A stretch of DNA of 64,000 nt from Telluria mixta (GTDB lineage Bacteria > Pseudomonadota > Gammaproteobacteria > Burkholderiales > Burkholderiaceae_D). The stretch is taken from NCBI RefSeq assembly GCF_029223865.1, contig NZ_CP119520.1:6820001-6884000 (forward strand), read 5' to 3'. A program made the translations under genes and the position numbers. The notes under the pieces were generated by a model. The model was not told the origin of the DNA. It made no database searches and worked only from the letters and a program-made list of their open reading frames with translations. Positions 35,034 to 44,131 of the stretch are shown here, piece by piece. How positions within the stretch are numbered: position 1 is the stretch's first letter; each line of letters starts with the position of its first letter.

Positions 35034-35891
35034 ATGAGCAACACCCGACTGAACGGCATCATCCGCGCCTGGGAACAGGGCAAGCCCGCGTTCACCGCGT
35101 TCGCGAAACTGGACAAGCAGACGGCGATCGAGATGAGCGACGCCCCCTACGACGGCATCGTGTACGAGATGGAGCACAATCCGTACGACGTGTCGGCGCT
35201 GGGCGACTCCCTGCAATACCTGCTGAACCGCAAGCAGATCGCGGGTTCCGGCTCCGTCGCCCCGGCGGTGACGCCGCTGGCGCGCATCCCCGCCAACGGC
35301 GTCGAGATGAACCAGTCGTTCGCCAAGCAGGTGCTGGACCGCGGCGTCTATGGCGTGATCACGCCGCACGTCGCCACGGTCGAACAGGCATGGAACGCCG
35401 TCGCGTCCTGCCGCTACGCCCGTCCGAAGAACGCGCCGCTGTACGAGCCGAAAGGCGTGCGCGGCGACGGTCCCGCGACGGCAGCCCGCTACTGGGGCCT
35501 GAGCCAGCAGGAATACTATGCGAAGGCGGACGTCTGGCCGCTGGCGCCGCACGGCGAGCTGCTGGTCGGCCTGATGATCGAAAGCACGCAGGCGATCGAG
35601 AACCTGGACGACATGCTCAAGAACGTCCCGGGCATCGGCTTCTGCCTGATCGGCGAAGGCGACCTGTCGCAGGAACTCGGCCTGGCGCGCCAGTACGAGC
35701 ACCCGGAAGTGCTGGCGGCGATGAAGCAGATCGTCGACACCTGCCACAAGCACAACGTCATCGTCGGCAATCCGCACGTGACCGGGAAAAACTACGAGCG
35801 CCTGCTGCAGGAAGGCTACCGTTTCCTGATGTCGGCACCGTCGCGCAGCTATGGCGTGGTCGGCCAGGCACGCGAACTGGCAGGGTATTGA
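35034..35891 (+). CDS. HpcH/HpaI-family class II pyruvate aldolase
   Basis: The 285-residue protein has the HpcH/HpaI aldolase fold. The second half shows the metal/active-site segments LLVGLMIESTQAIEN (Glu ligand) and CLIGEGDLSQELG (Asp ligand). The usual catalytic Arg region is around ARIPANG. These enzymes cleave 4-hydroxy-2-oxo-dicarboxylates to pyruvate plus an aldehyde or oxo acid. Here it may act on the hydrated ring-cleavage product, parallel to the RraA-type aldolase in the gal operon. It is 21 bp after the dioxygenase and 1 bp before the ThDP enzyme. Confidence 0.82.
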   Translation: MSNTRLNGIIRAWEQGKPAFTAFAKLDKQTAIEMSDAPYDGIVYEMEHNPYDVSALGDSLQYLLNRKQIAGSGSVAPAVTPLARIPANGVEMNQSFAKQVLDRGVYGVITPHVATVEQAWNAVASCRYARPKNAPLYEPKGVRGDGPATAARYWGLSQQEYYAKADVWPLAPHGELLVGLMIESTQAIENLDDMLKNVPGIGFCLIGEGDLSQELGLARQYEHPEVLAAMKQIVDTCHKHNVIVGNPHVTGKNYERLLQEGYRFLMSAPSRSYGVVGQARELAGY

Positions 35892-35892
35892 G

Positions 35893-37440
35893 ATGAACGG
35901 CGCGGAAACCCTCGTCTCGACCCTCGTCGGCCAGGGCGTCGACATCTGCTTCGCCAATCCCGGCACCTCCGAGATGCACTTTTTAAAAGCGCTGGAGAAT
36001 CCGAAGATGCGCAGCGTGCTGTGCCTGTTCGAAGGCGTCTGCACCGGCGCCGCCGACGGCTACTACCGCATGAAGGGCACGCCGGCCTCCACCCTGCTCC
36101 ACCTGGGACCAGGGCTGGCGAATGGTCTGGCCAACATCCACAACGCCAGGCGCGCGTCGTCCGGCATGGTCAACATCGTGGGCGAGCATTCGCGCGCCCA
36201 CCTGAAGTACGATCCGCCGCTGACGTCCGATATCGAAGGGCTGGCACGGCCGCTGTCGCACTGGGTGCGCACGGTCGACTCGGCGCGCACGGTCGGCTGG
36301 GACGTGTCGGCCGCCATCGCGACGGCCAGCGAGAAGCCCGGCAGGATCGCCACGCTGATCCTGCCCGGCGACGCGTCGTGGCAGGAGGCCGGAGAGCCCC
36401 TCGCGGCCGTGCCGCACGCCGTGGCGCGGCCAAAGGCCCCCGACGTCTCCCGCGTCGAGAACATCGCCCGGGTGCTGCGCTCGGGCGAGCCGACGCTCGT
36501 CATCCTCGCTGGGCATGCGACCCGCGGGCGCGCACTCGCGCTGGCGGGCCGCCTGAAAGCCGCCGCCGGCTGCCGCCTCGCCACGCAATTCTTCACGTCG
36601 CGCATCGAGCGCGGCGCGGGCCGCGTCACGCTGGAGCGGATCCCGTACGCGGTACCGCAGGCGCTCGAGTTCCTCAAAGGTTTCAAGCACATCGTCACGG
36701 TCGAGACGACCGAGCCGGTGGCGTTCTTCAGCTACCCGGACAAGCCGAGCCTCCTGAAAGCCGAGGGCACGAGCGTGCACACCCTGGCCGAGCCGGACGA
36801 AGACAGCGCCGCCGCGTTCGAGATGCTGCTCGACGCATTGGGCGCCGCCGATGCGACGCCGGTCCTGCAGGCGCGGCTTGATCCGATCGTACCGACCGGC
36901 GCGCTGAACCCGGCCAGCATCGCCGCCGCGCTGGCGGCCGCGCTGCCGGAACAGTGCATCCTCGTCGACGAATCGCTGACGACGGGCCGCGAAACCATGG
37001 GCCTCACGGTCGGCGCGGCGCCGCATGACCTGATCAACAACATGGGGGGCTCGATCGGTTACGGCACCCCGGTCGCCACCGGCGCCGCCCTCGCCTGCCC
37101 CGACCGGCGCGTGTTCTGCATGGTCGGCGACGGCAGCGCCATGTACACGATCCAGTCGCTGTGGACCCAGGCGCGCGAGGGCCTGAACGTCACGACGATC
37201 ATCTTCGCCAACAACAGCTACGCGATCCTCAAGGCCGAGTACGCGAACATGGGCGCCGGCGCGCCGGGCCCGCAGGCGCTCGCCATGATCGACATCGACC
37301 GGCCGCGCATCGACTGGCTGGCGATGGCCAAAAGCATGGGCGTGCCGGCGGTCTCCGTCGACAGCGCCGACGCGTTCCACAAGGCGATGGTGGATTCGAC
37401 GCGCGAGCATGGGCCGACCCTCATCGAGGTCAGGCTTTGA
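35893..37440 (+). CDS. Thiamine-diphosphate-dependent 2-oxo acid decarboxylase/acetolactate synthase-like enzyme
   Basis: The 515-residue protein has the three ThDP domains: PYR (residues 1-170, catalytic Glu in CLFEGVCTGAADGYYRM), a central domain, and PP from about 345 with the cofactor motif GDGSAMYTIQSLW...IIFANNSYAILK. The arrangement and ILVDESLTTGRE stretch resemble benzoylformate decarboxylase and acetolactate synthase-like enzymes; there is no FAD-type or regulatory subunit gene nearby. It could decarboxylate a 2-oxo acid from ring cleavage to an aldehyde, which the aldehyde dehydrogenase at 41318 would then oxidise. This link is inference. Confidence 0.82.
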   Translation: MNGAETLVSTLVGQGVDICFANPGTSEMHFLKALENPKMRSVLCLFEGVCTGAADGYYRMKGTPASTLLHLGPGLANGLANIHNARRASSGMVNIVGEHSRAHLKYDPPLTSDIEGLARPLSHWVRTVDSARTVGWDVSAAIATASEKPGRIATLILPGDASWQEAGEPLAAVPHAVARPKAPDVSRVENIARVLRSGEPTLVILAGHATRGRALALAGRLKAAAGCRLATQFFTSRIERGAGRVTLERIPYAVPQALEFLKGFKHIVTVETTEPVAFFSYPDKPSLLKAEGTSVHTLAEPDEDSAAAFEMLLDALGAADATPVLQARLDPIVPTGALNPASIAAALAAALPEQCILVDESLTTGRETMGLTVGAAPHDLINNMGGSIGYGTPVATGAALACPDRRVFCMVGDGSAMYTIQSLWTQAREGLNVTTIIFANNSYAILKAEYANMGAGAPGPQALAMIDIDRPRIDWLAMAKSMGVPAVSVDSADAFHKAMVDSTREHGPTLIEVRL

Positions 37441-37466
37441 GTTATCTGAAACATCTGGAGACAACC

Positions 37467-38372
37467 ATGACTTCCACTGGAACCGACTACACCGGCGTGC
37501 CGACGCTGAAGGTGAACCTGGCCGAATACGCGGTCACGAAGGCGCTGCGCGACGGCCGCGTCAAATCCGATATCGTCAACCTCGACTTCTGCGGTCCCAC
37601 GCCGGCGCACAACGGCTTCAAGGCGATGGTGCGCGAAAACGCCTTCGACGCCGGCGAACTGGCGATCGTCACGTTCCTGCAGGCGAAAGCCTACGGCAAG
37701 CCGTACGTGCTGCTGCCGACGCCCATCTCCGGCCGCTTCCAGCACCACTGCGCGGGCTTCAACAGCGACTTCGGGCATCTGAATCCGAAGGACATCGAGG
37801 GCAGGAAGGTCGGCGTGCGTACCTATACGCAGACGACGGCCCTGTGGATCCGCGGCATCCTGCGCCACGAATACGGCGTGGACCTCGACAAGGTGACGTG
37901 GATGACACTGAACGACGGCCACCTGGCCGAGTACAGCGACCCGGCGAATTGCGAGCGCCTGCCGAAGGGATCGTCGATCCCGCAGATGATGCTGGACGGC
38001 GAGCTGGCCGCCGCCCTGCTCGGCGAGGACATGCCGAAGGACGCGCGCGTGCGCACGCTGGTGCCGAATGCGCAGGAGGCGGCGAAGGACTGGTTCGCGC
38101 GCGAAGGCGTCGTCCCCATCAATCACATGTTCGTCGTGCACCAGGACCTGTCGAAGCAGCGCCCCGACATCGTGCGCGCGCTGTACCGCATGGTCGTCGA
38201 GAGCCGCGACCTGACCGAGGGTGGCGTGCCGAAGGTGTTCCCGCCGATCGGCTACGAGGCGAACCACAAGGGCATCGAGCTGGCGATCGACTGGGCGCTC
38301 GACCAGAAGATCATCCCGCGCCGGCTGTCGTACGAAGAGCTGTTCGACGATCTCACGGCCAGCCTGGGCTGA
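37467..38372 (+). CDS. 4,5-Dihydroxyphthalate decarboxylase-like protein, paralogue 2
   Basis: ATG 37467 follows TCTGGAG. The 301-residue protein has the same NMT1-like fold as the gene at 29808 and no signal peptide, but is clearly diverged: the opening is VNLAEYAVTKALRDGRV, the central block AFDAGELAIVTFLQAKAYGKPYVLLPTP, then DIEGRKVGVRTYTQTTALWIRGIL and the family ending IIPRRLSYEELF. Two different decarboxylase-like proteins in one operon suggest either two substrates or a substrate with two carboxyls to remove. It is 26 bp after the ThDP enzyme and 8 bp before the second MFS gene. Confidence 0.75.
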   Translation: MTSTGTDYTGVPTLKVNLAEYAVTKALRDGRVKSDIVNLDFCGPTPAHNGFKAMVRENAFDAGELAIVTFLQAKAYGKPYVLLPTPISGRFQHHCAGFNSDFGHLNPKDIEGRKVGVRTYTQTTALWIRGILRHEYGVDLDKVTWMTLNDGHLAEYSDPANCERLPKGSSIPQMMLDGELAAALLGEDMPKDARVRTLVPNAQEAAKDWFAREGVVPINHMFVVHQDLSKQRPDIVRALYRMVVESRDLTEGGVPKVFPPIGYEANHKGIELAIDWALDQKIIPRRLSYEELFDDLTASLG

Positions 38373-38380
38373 ACCGCGCC

Positions 38381-39682
38381 ATGCACACCCGCCGATCCGG
38401 GCCCGAACCCCGCTGGGCCATCGTCGTCCTGCTCGCGCTGGGCCTGATGATTTCCTTCGTCGACCGCACGAGCCTCTCGTCCGCGCTGGCCGACAAGGGT
38501 TTCACGGGCGCGCTCGGATTGACGAATGTGCAGCGGGGCTGGCTCAATGCGGCGTTCTTCTGGTCGTATGGCCTGCTGCAGATGCCCATGGGCTGGCTGG
38601 TCGACCGCTATGGCGTGAAGTGGCCGTACGCCGTCTGCTTCTCGCTGTGGTGCCTTGCGGCCGCCGCCACGGGCCTGGCGACCACGCTCCACGCGCTGAT
38701 CCTGATGCGCCTCCTGATCGGCGTGGCGGAATCGGTGGCGGTGCCCGCGACGTACCGCTACCTCGCCAACCATTTCGAAGAGTCCGAAAAGGGCACGGCG
38801 CTCGGCATCTTCTCGATCGGCGGCAAGATGGGACCCGCGTTGGGCGCGCCCGTCGCGGCCTGGATGATCGTCCACTGGTCGCCGCGCTGGATGTTCGTCG
38901 CGACCGGCCTGGCCGGACTCCTCTGGCTCGCGCCGTGGCTGCGCCTCGTGCGCAACGATTACCCGTCGCGGACCGAACTGCTGGCTGCGCACCGGCGCGC
39001 GGCGTCCGTCCCGCTGCGCAACCTGCTGCGCAGCCCCGTCGTGTGGGGCGGCCTGGTCTGCAATTTCTGCTACGCCTACTTCAATTTCTATTGCATGACC
39101 TGGATGCCCGCCTATCTCGTCGAGCAACGCGGCCTGTCGCTCGAAAGGTCGGGCCTGTACACCTTCTTCAGCTTCGCCGGCATCGCGCTCGTCGCCGCGT
39201 GGGCCGGCTGGATGGCGGACCGGCTGATCGCACGTGGACGTGACGCCGTGCGGGTCCGCAAATCGTTCATCGTCGCGGGCTATGCCGGCGCGACCACAGT
39301 GCTGCTCGGCGCGCACGCACCGACGCTCGGCATGGCACTGTTCTGGAACGTGCTGTCGCTGTCGCTGCTCGGCCTCGTCACCGCGAACATCCTCGCCCTG
39401 TGCAAGCTGACCTTGATCCCGAAACAGGCGGTCGGTTTGAACACGGGCCTGCAGCAGGTCGCCACGAGCCTGGCGGGCGGCGTGTCGGCCAGCCTGTCGG
39501 GCTGGCTCCTCCACGTGGGCGGCAGCTACGAGCTGCCCATGATGGCCATCTTCGGCTTTCTCATACTCGGCGCGACGGCGGCCCTCGTCCTGCTGCGGCG
39601 CGAGTGGGCGCCACGCGTGAACGACCTGCTCCCCGGTGAAACACACGACGCACATGGTCGGGAACACAAGGCGGGCGCATGA
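38381..39682 (+). CDS. MFS transporter, ACS-type organic anion permease, copy 2
   Basis: The 433-residue, 12-TM protein ([40 protein letters not shown]) is a close paralogue of the permease at 32697, including the [20 protein letters not shown] motif A and the [20 protein letters not shown] stretch near the C-terminus. Its ATG follows the decarboxylase stop by 8 bp. Its own stop overlaps the chemoreceptor start by ATGA, so import and chemoreception genes are translationally coupled. It probably imports the same class of organic acid. Confidence 0.88.
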   Translation: MHTRRSGPEPRWAIVVLLALGLMISFVDRTSLSSALADKGFTGALGLTNVQRGWLNAAFFWSYGLLQMPMGWLVDRYGVKWPYAVCFSLWCLAAAATGLATTLHALILMRLLIGVAESVAVPATYRYLANHFEESEKGTALGIFSIGGKMGPALGAPVAAWMIVHWSPRWMFVATGLAGLLWLAPWLRLVRNDYPSRTELLAAHRRAASVPLRNLLRSPVVWGGLVCNFCYAYFNFYCMTWMPAYLVEQRGLSLERSGLYTFFSFAGIALVAAWAGWMADRLIARGRDAVRVRKSFIVAGYAGATTVLLGAHAPTLGMALFWNVLSLSLLGLVTANILALCKLTLIPKQAVGLNTGLQQVATSLAGGVSASLSGWLLHVGGSYELPMMAIFGFLILGATAALVLLRREWAPRVNDLLPGETHDAHGREHKAGA

Positions 39683-41286
39683 AGCTGACGGATTTCAGGA
39701 TCGGCAGCCGGCTCGGCGCCGCGTTCGGCGCCATCTGCGCCACGCTGGTCATTCTCGCCGGGCTGGGCATCGTCACGTTGGCGCGGCTGGATGCGAGCAC
39801 GCGCGCGATCGTGGGCGGCTACATGCCGCGCATCGAGGCGGCGAACAACCTGCGCAACACGATCACCGACACCGACATCGCGCTGCGCAACATGATGTTG
39901 AACGATAACCCGGCCGACCGGAAGCGCCAGGTCGACAACATCCTCGCACGGCGCAAGGACGCGGCCCGGATCCTCGGCGCCTTCGACCGGACCATGTCCG
40001 ATGCCGGCGAGCGCGCATGGCTGGCCAGGGCCGTCGCCGCGAATGCCGCGTACGTCGGCGGCCAGGACGACCTGTTCAAGCTGATCGCCGACGGTCCGCC
40101 GGCGGATGCGCAGGCCTACATGGTCAACCGGTTCCGTCCGGTGCTCAGGAACTTCAAGGCCCTGGTCGCCGAGCAGATCGACACCCAGAACGAACTCGCG
40201 CGCCGCGCCGGCGCGCAGGCCGAAACGACTTATACCGAGACCCGCAGGTTGATGATCATCCTTGCCGCGGCGGTCCTTGCGTTGAGCGCCCTGCTGGCGT
40301 ACCGCATCACGCGCTCGATCACGGGTCCGCTGGCGAGGGCGCTTGCGGCCGCGCGCACCGTCGCGGCGGGGAATCTGAGCAGCCGGATCGACGCCGACGG
40401 CCGCGACGAGCTGGGCCAGTTGCTGGCCGCGCTGAAAACCATGAACGACAACCTCGGGAGCACGGTCGGCGCAGTCCGTACGGGCACCGACACGATCGCC
40501 GCCATCGCCACCGAGGTGGCCGCCGGCAACCAGGACCTGTCGGCGCGCACCGAGCACCAGGCGGCCTCGCTCGAGGAAACCGCGTCGACGATGGAGGAAC
40601 TGACCTGTACCGTGCGCCGCAACGCCGATCATGCCCGCGAAGCACGCGTACTGGCGGAGGCGGCCTCGGAAGTCGCGGCGCAGGGCAGCGCGACGATGTC
40701 GCACGTGATCCGGACGATGGGACGGATCGACGGCGCCGCGGCGCGGATCGCCGACATCACGAGCGTCATCGACGGCATCAGCTTCCAGACCAACATCCTC
40801 GCGTTGAATGCCGCCGTCGAAGCGGCGCGCGCGGGCGAACATGGCCGCGGATTCGCGGTGGTGGCCGAGGAAGTGCGCAAGCTGGCGCAACGTTCGGCCA
40901 CCGCGGCCGGCGAGATCAAGGCGCTCGTCGCGGCATCGAGCGATGCCGCGGCCGAGGGCCAGGCGCTGGTACGACAGGCCGGAACGACGATAGCCGACGT
41001 GGAGCAGAGTACGCGCCGCGTGACCGGCATGATGGCCGAGATCTCGGCCGCGAGCGCGGAACAGAGCACGGGCATCGAGCAGGTCAACGTCGCGGTCATC
41101 GGCATGGACGGCCTCACCCAGCAGAATGCCGCCCTCGTCGAGCAGGCAGCCGCCGCGTCGAAGGCCATGCAGCAGCAGGCCGACGAGCTGGCGCGAGCAG
41201 TCGCGGCGTTCACGCTGGCCGCACCCGCCGCCACGATGGCACCGCCCGTGCCGGCACCGCACAGCCGCCGGCGCGCCCTGGCTTGA
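39679..41286 (+). CDS. Methyl-accepting chemotaxis protein coupled to the second MFS permease
   Basis: The 535-residue receptor has a first membrane segment at about 14-33, a periplasmic four-helix-bundle sensor (about 35-190), a second segment ([17 protein letters not shown]), a HAMP domain ([16 protein letters not shown]) and the signalling hairpin tip [24 protein letters not shown]. No C-terminal CheR pentapeptide is present. It overlaps the permease stop as ATGA. Both its layout and operon role parallel the receptor at 4005. Ligand sensing for the operon's substrate is inferred. Confidence 0.88.
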   Translation: MKLTDFRIGSRLGAAFGAICATLVILAGLGIVTLARLDASTRAIVGGYMPRIEAANNLRNTITDTDIALRNMMLNDNPADRKRQVDNILARRKDAARILGAFDRTMSDAGERAWLARAVAANAAYVGGQDDLFKLIADGPPADAQAYMVNRFRPVLRNFKALVAEQIDTQNELARRAGAQAETTYTETRRLMIILAAAVLALSALLAYRITRSITGPLARALAAARTVAAGNLSSRIDADGRDELGQLLAALKTMNDNLGSTVGAVRTGTDTIAAIATEVAAGNQDLSARTEHQAASLEETASTMEELTCTVRRNADHAREARVLAEAASEVAAQGSATMSHVIRTMGRIDGAAARIADITSVIDGISFQTNILALNAAVEAARAGEHGRGFAVVAEEVRKLAQRSATAAGEIKALVAASSDAAAEGQALVRQAGTTIADVEQSTRRVTGMMAEISAASAEQSTGIEQVNVAVIGMDGLTQQNAALVEQAAAASKAMQQQADELARAVAAFTLAAPAATMAPPVPAPHSRRRALA

Positions 41287-41317
41287 GCACGGATTTTCAT
41301 CACTCAAGGAGTCCAAT

Positions 41318-42898
41318 ATGCCTGTCAAAGGCGAAATGATCATCGGCCGTCGCGCCGTGCGCGGCAGCGCCGGTACCGTGCGCGCCTTCAACCCGGCCAC
41401 GTGCGCCGCCATGGAACCGGCCTTCGGCCTGGCGACGACGGCCGACGTGGATGCGGCGTGCACGCTGGCCGAGCAGGCCTTCGACACCTACCGCAACCTG
41501 CAGCCCGAGCGCCGCGCACGGTTCCTGGAAACCATCGCCGACCACATCATGGCGACCGGCCCCCTCCTTATCGAACGCGCCCACGACGAGTCGGGCTTGC
41601 CGGTCGCGCGCCTCGAAGGGGAACGCGCCCGGACCTGCAACCAGCTGCGCCTGTTCGCCGGCGTGGTCCGCGCGGGTCACTTCATGGCGGCGACGCTGGA
41701 CCCGGCACTGCCGCAACGCATCCCGCCGCGCCCGGACCTGCGCATGCGCCGCATCCCGCTTGGCCCGGTCGCCGTATTCGGCGCGTCGAACTTCCCGCTG
41801 GCCTTCTCGGTCGCCGGCGGCGACACGGCGTCGGCGCTGGCCGCCGGCTGCCCGGTGGTTGTGAAGGCCCACGGCGCCCACCTCGGCACCGCGGAGCTGG
41901 TCGGGAAGGCCGTCCTGGAGGCGGCGATCGCGTGCGACATGCCGGAAGGCGTGTTCTCGATGCTGATCGGGGAAGGCCGGCAGGCCGGCCAGGCGCTGGT
42001 CGCCCACCCGGCCATCAAGGCGGTCGGTTTCACCGGGTCGCGCCAGGGCGGCATGGCGCTCGTGCAGACTGCGAACGCGCGCAAGGAACCGATTCCGGTG
42101 TATGCGGAGATGAGTTCGATCAATCCATTCTACGTGCTGCCGGGCGCCCTCGCCCGCGACGCCGCGGGCATCGGCCGGGGCTTCGTCGACTCGCTGACGA
42201 TGGGCGTCGGCCAGTTCTGCACCAACCCAGGCCTCGTGATCGGCCTGGCGGGCGCCGGTCTCGACGCCTTTCGTGATGCTGCCGGTGAAGCGCTGCGGAC
42301 GAAGGCCGCGGGCACCATGCTGACTGCCGGCATCCACAAGGCCTATGCAGGCGCGGTCGGCAAGCGCAACGGCATCGCCGGCGTACGGCTGGTCGCGCAG
42401 GGTGGCGAAACGGGCCAGGGTTGTGCCGCCCGGGCCGCGCTCTACGAGACCGATGCCGCCACGTTTTTGACCAGCCCGGACCTGGAGGAAGAAATCTTCG
42501 GCCCCGCTTCGCTCGTCGTTGCCTGCCGCGACGAAGCCGATCTGCTGGCCGTGACGCGCCATCTCGAAGGCCAGTTGACCGCGACCGTGCACGCGACCGG
42601 CGACGATCGTGAACTTGCCGCGACGCTGCTGCCTGTCCTCGAGCGCAAGGCCGGCCGCGTGCTGTTCAACGGCTACCCGACCGGCGTCGAAGTGTGCCAT
42701 GCGATGGTCCACGGTGGGCCGTTCCCGGCCACGTCCGATGCGCGCACCACCAGCGTCGGCGCCACCGCGATCGAACGCTTCCTGCGCCCGGTGTGCTACC
42801 AGGACGTGCCCATCGATCTGTTGCCGGAAGCGCTGCGCGACGACAATCCGCTCGGACTGGTCCGCATGGTCGACGGCCAGCTGCGCGCGCCGCAGTAA
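41318..42898 (+). CDS. NAD(P)+-dependent aldehyde dehydrogenase, alpha-ketoglutarate-semialdehyde dehydrogenase type
   Basis: The 526-residue protein follows AAGGAG and has the length and pattern of 2,5-dioxovalerate (ketoglutarate semialdehyde) dehydrogenases. It has the cofactor region [31 protein letters not shown], general base Glu in [12 protein letters not shown], and catalytic Cys in [12 protein letters not shown]. It oxidises an aldehyde-acid to a dicarboxylate. As the last gene of the aromatic operon it may process a semialdehyde made by the ThDP decarboxylase or the HpcH aldolase. A sugar-acid origin for the semialdehyde is the usual alternative, but no sugar-acid dehydratase is nearby. 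Confidence 0.85.
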   Translation: MPVKGEMIIGRRAVRGSAGTVRAFNPATCAAMEPAFGLATTADVDAACTLAEQAFDTYRNLQPERRARFLETIADHIMATGPLLIERAHDESGLPVARLEGERARTCNQLRLFAGVVRAGHFMAATLDPALPQRIPPRPDLRMRRIPLGPVAVFGASNFPLAFSVAGGDTASALAAGCPVVVKAHGAHLGTAELVGKAVLEAAIACDMPEGVFSMLIGEGRQAGQALVAHPAIKAVGFTGSRQGGMALVQTANARKEPIPVYAEMSSINPFYVLPGALARDAAGIGRGFVDSLTMGVGQFCTNPGLVIGLAGAGLDAFRDAAGEALRTKAAGTMLTAGIHKAYAGAVGKRNGIAGVRLVAQGGETGQGCAARAALYETDAATFLTSPDLEEEIFGPASLVVACRDEADLLAVTRHLEGQLTATVHATGDDRELAATLLPVLERKAGRVLFNGYPTGVEVCHAMVHGGPFPATSDARTTSVGATAIERFLRPVCYQDVPIDLLPEALRDDNPLGLVRMVDGQLRAPQ

Positions 42899-42906
42899 TT
42901 CGCCTG

Positions 42907-42932
42907 GAGACCGGGCGCCCCGGCCCGGTCTC
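42907..42932. terminator. Possible bidirectional hairpin between convergent genes
   Basis: A 10-bp stem GAGACCGGGC/GCCCGGTCTC with a 6-nt loop lies between the dehydrogenase stop (42898) and the porin, and it overlaps the porin stop codon. There is no T tract, so factor-independent termination would be weak. Confidence 0.4.
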
Positions 42933-43950
42933 AGAAATGGTGGGCAATCCCGAGGTTCATCCCGCGCACGAAGGCGCCCGGCGCGCCGGGAATGCCGGCA
43001 TATTGCGTACCGTCCAGTGTGAATTGCGCCTGGTTGCGGTTCTGCAGGATGCCTGCGGCACTGTACAGCTCCGTTCGCCTGGACAGGTGATACTGGTACA
43101 GCAGGCCCAGTTGCCGGCCGCCGTTCCCGCGTCCCGTGCAATCGCGGGCATCGCCAACCATCACCGACAGCTGGTTCGCCGGATTGAACCGCCAGGAACC
43201 CGACACTTCGACAATCTGCAGGTTTTCGCGGCCATCGCTACGGCTTTCCTTCTGGTAGGCCAGGTAGAGGCGCGCGTTTCCCATCCCGTAGGAGACGACT
43301 TCGCGCCACACCTTCTGGAACGCATCCGTGCCGGCGGTGCCGGTCTTTTCATAGCCCGCCAGCACATGCAGGGGCCCATTCACATAGCGCACGACCGCGT
43401 TGTAGGACAGCAGCGTGGGCTTGTCCTCTTCTTCCCGCAGCGCGACCATGAACTGCTCGGTAAAGCCGTACAGCGTGGGCGTGAAATAGGCCAGCGCGTT
43501 GCTGGAGCGGACCGCATTGTCGCCGAAATTGTTGAGCGGCGATGCAATGCTTTTCACGCCGCTCGGATCGGACTCGTTGTTCAGCAACAGGTATTCGGGC
43601 TTCTTCTGGCGTCCGACGCGAAGTTCCCCGAATGCGCCGGACAAGCCGACCCAGGCAAGCCGGTTGAAGGCCGTCCCGGCGGCCGAGGCCTGGCCGGTCG
43701 AATTATCGAAGCCTTGCTCGAGCTGGAAATTCACATGCAGGCCATTGCCCAGGTTCTCGGTGCCCTTGAATCCATACACGGTTGCGTACAGGCCGCTCGA
43801 GACTTCCCGCACCTGCGAACCGGCACCGCCGTTCTGGTATTCCATGGCGGTGTCGACGACGCCATAAGGTGTTACCGACACCTGGGCGCATGCCGTACCG
43901 CAGACACAGGCCGACAGGGCGATCCACGTTTTCATCGATTGTTTCGTCAC
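42931..43950 (-). CDS. Gram-negative porin, second copy
   Basis: A GGAG site 6 nt upstream favours GTG 43950, giving 339 residues that begin with a signal peptide ending GTACAQ; ATG 43935 is the alternative. The mature chain opens VSVTPYGVVDTAMEYQNGG, keeps the VYGFKGTENLGNGLHVNFQLEQGF block and ends in Phe (IAHHF), as in Burkholderiales porins. It faces the 11-gene operon and shares a 180-bp divergent region, containing promoter copy 5, with the MFS gene at 44132. It probably provides outer-membrane entry for the operon substrate. Confidence 0.88.
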   Translation of the reverse strand: MTKQSMKTWIALSACVCGTACAQVSVTPYGVVDTAMEYQNGGAGSQVREVSSGLYATVYGFKGTENLGNGLHVNFQLEQGFDNSTGQASAAGTAFNRLAWVGLSGAFGELRVGRQKKPEYLLLNNESDPSGVKSIASPLNNFGDNAVRSSNALAYFTPTLYGFTEQFMVALREEEDKPTLLSYNAVVRYVNGPLHVLAGYEKTGTAGTDAFQKVWREVVSYGMGNARLYLAYQKESRSDGRENLQIVEVSGSWRFNPANQLSVMVGDARDCTGRGNGGRQLGLLYQYHLSRRTELYSAAGILQNRNQAQFTLDGTQYAGIPGAPGAFVRGMNLGIAHHF

Positions 43951-44066
43951 GCATCGTCTCCTTGTAATCCGAAAAGGATAGGAGAGCGGCCGACGCGCGT
44001 CCTTGCATGCATCATCGATTCGCTGGTACTTTTTTCGTACCGCGCAGCCTGGTTGCAAGTCTCGCT

Positions 44067-44124
44067 AAAATGCCAGCGAATGTCCGTTTTGTGCAGGGAC
44101 ATCCGGGCCAGCCCCGGGTATCCT
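44067..44124 (+). promoter_or_regulatory. Shared-family promoter, copy 5 (MFS/hydrolase pair)
   Basis: Box A TGCCAGCGA starts at 44071, TTTTG then box B TGCAGGGAC at 44092 (21 bp on), and a -10-like TATCCT at 44119 (48 bp on). The predicted transcription start (about 44131) practically coincides with the ATG at 44132, implying a leaderless or very short-leader mRNA. Confidence 0.65.
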
Positions 44125-44131
44125 CCACGGC

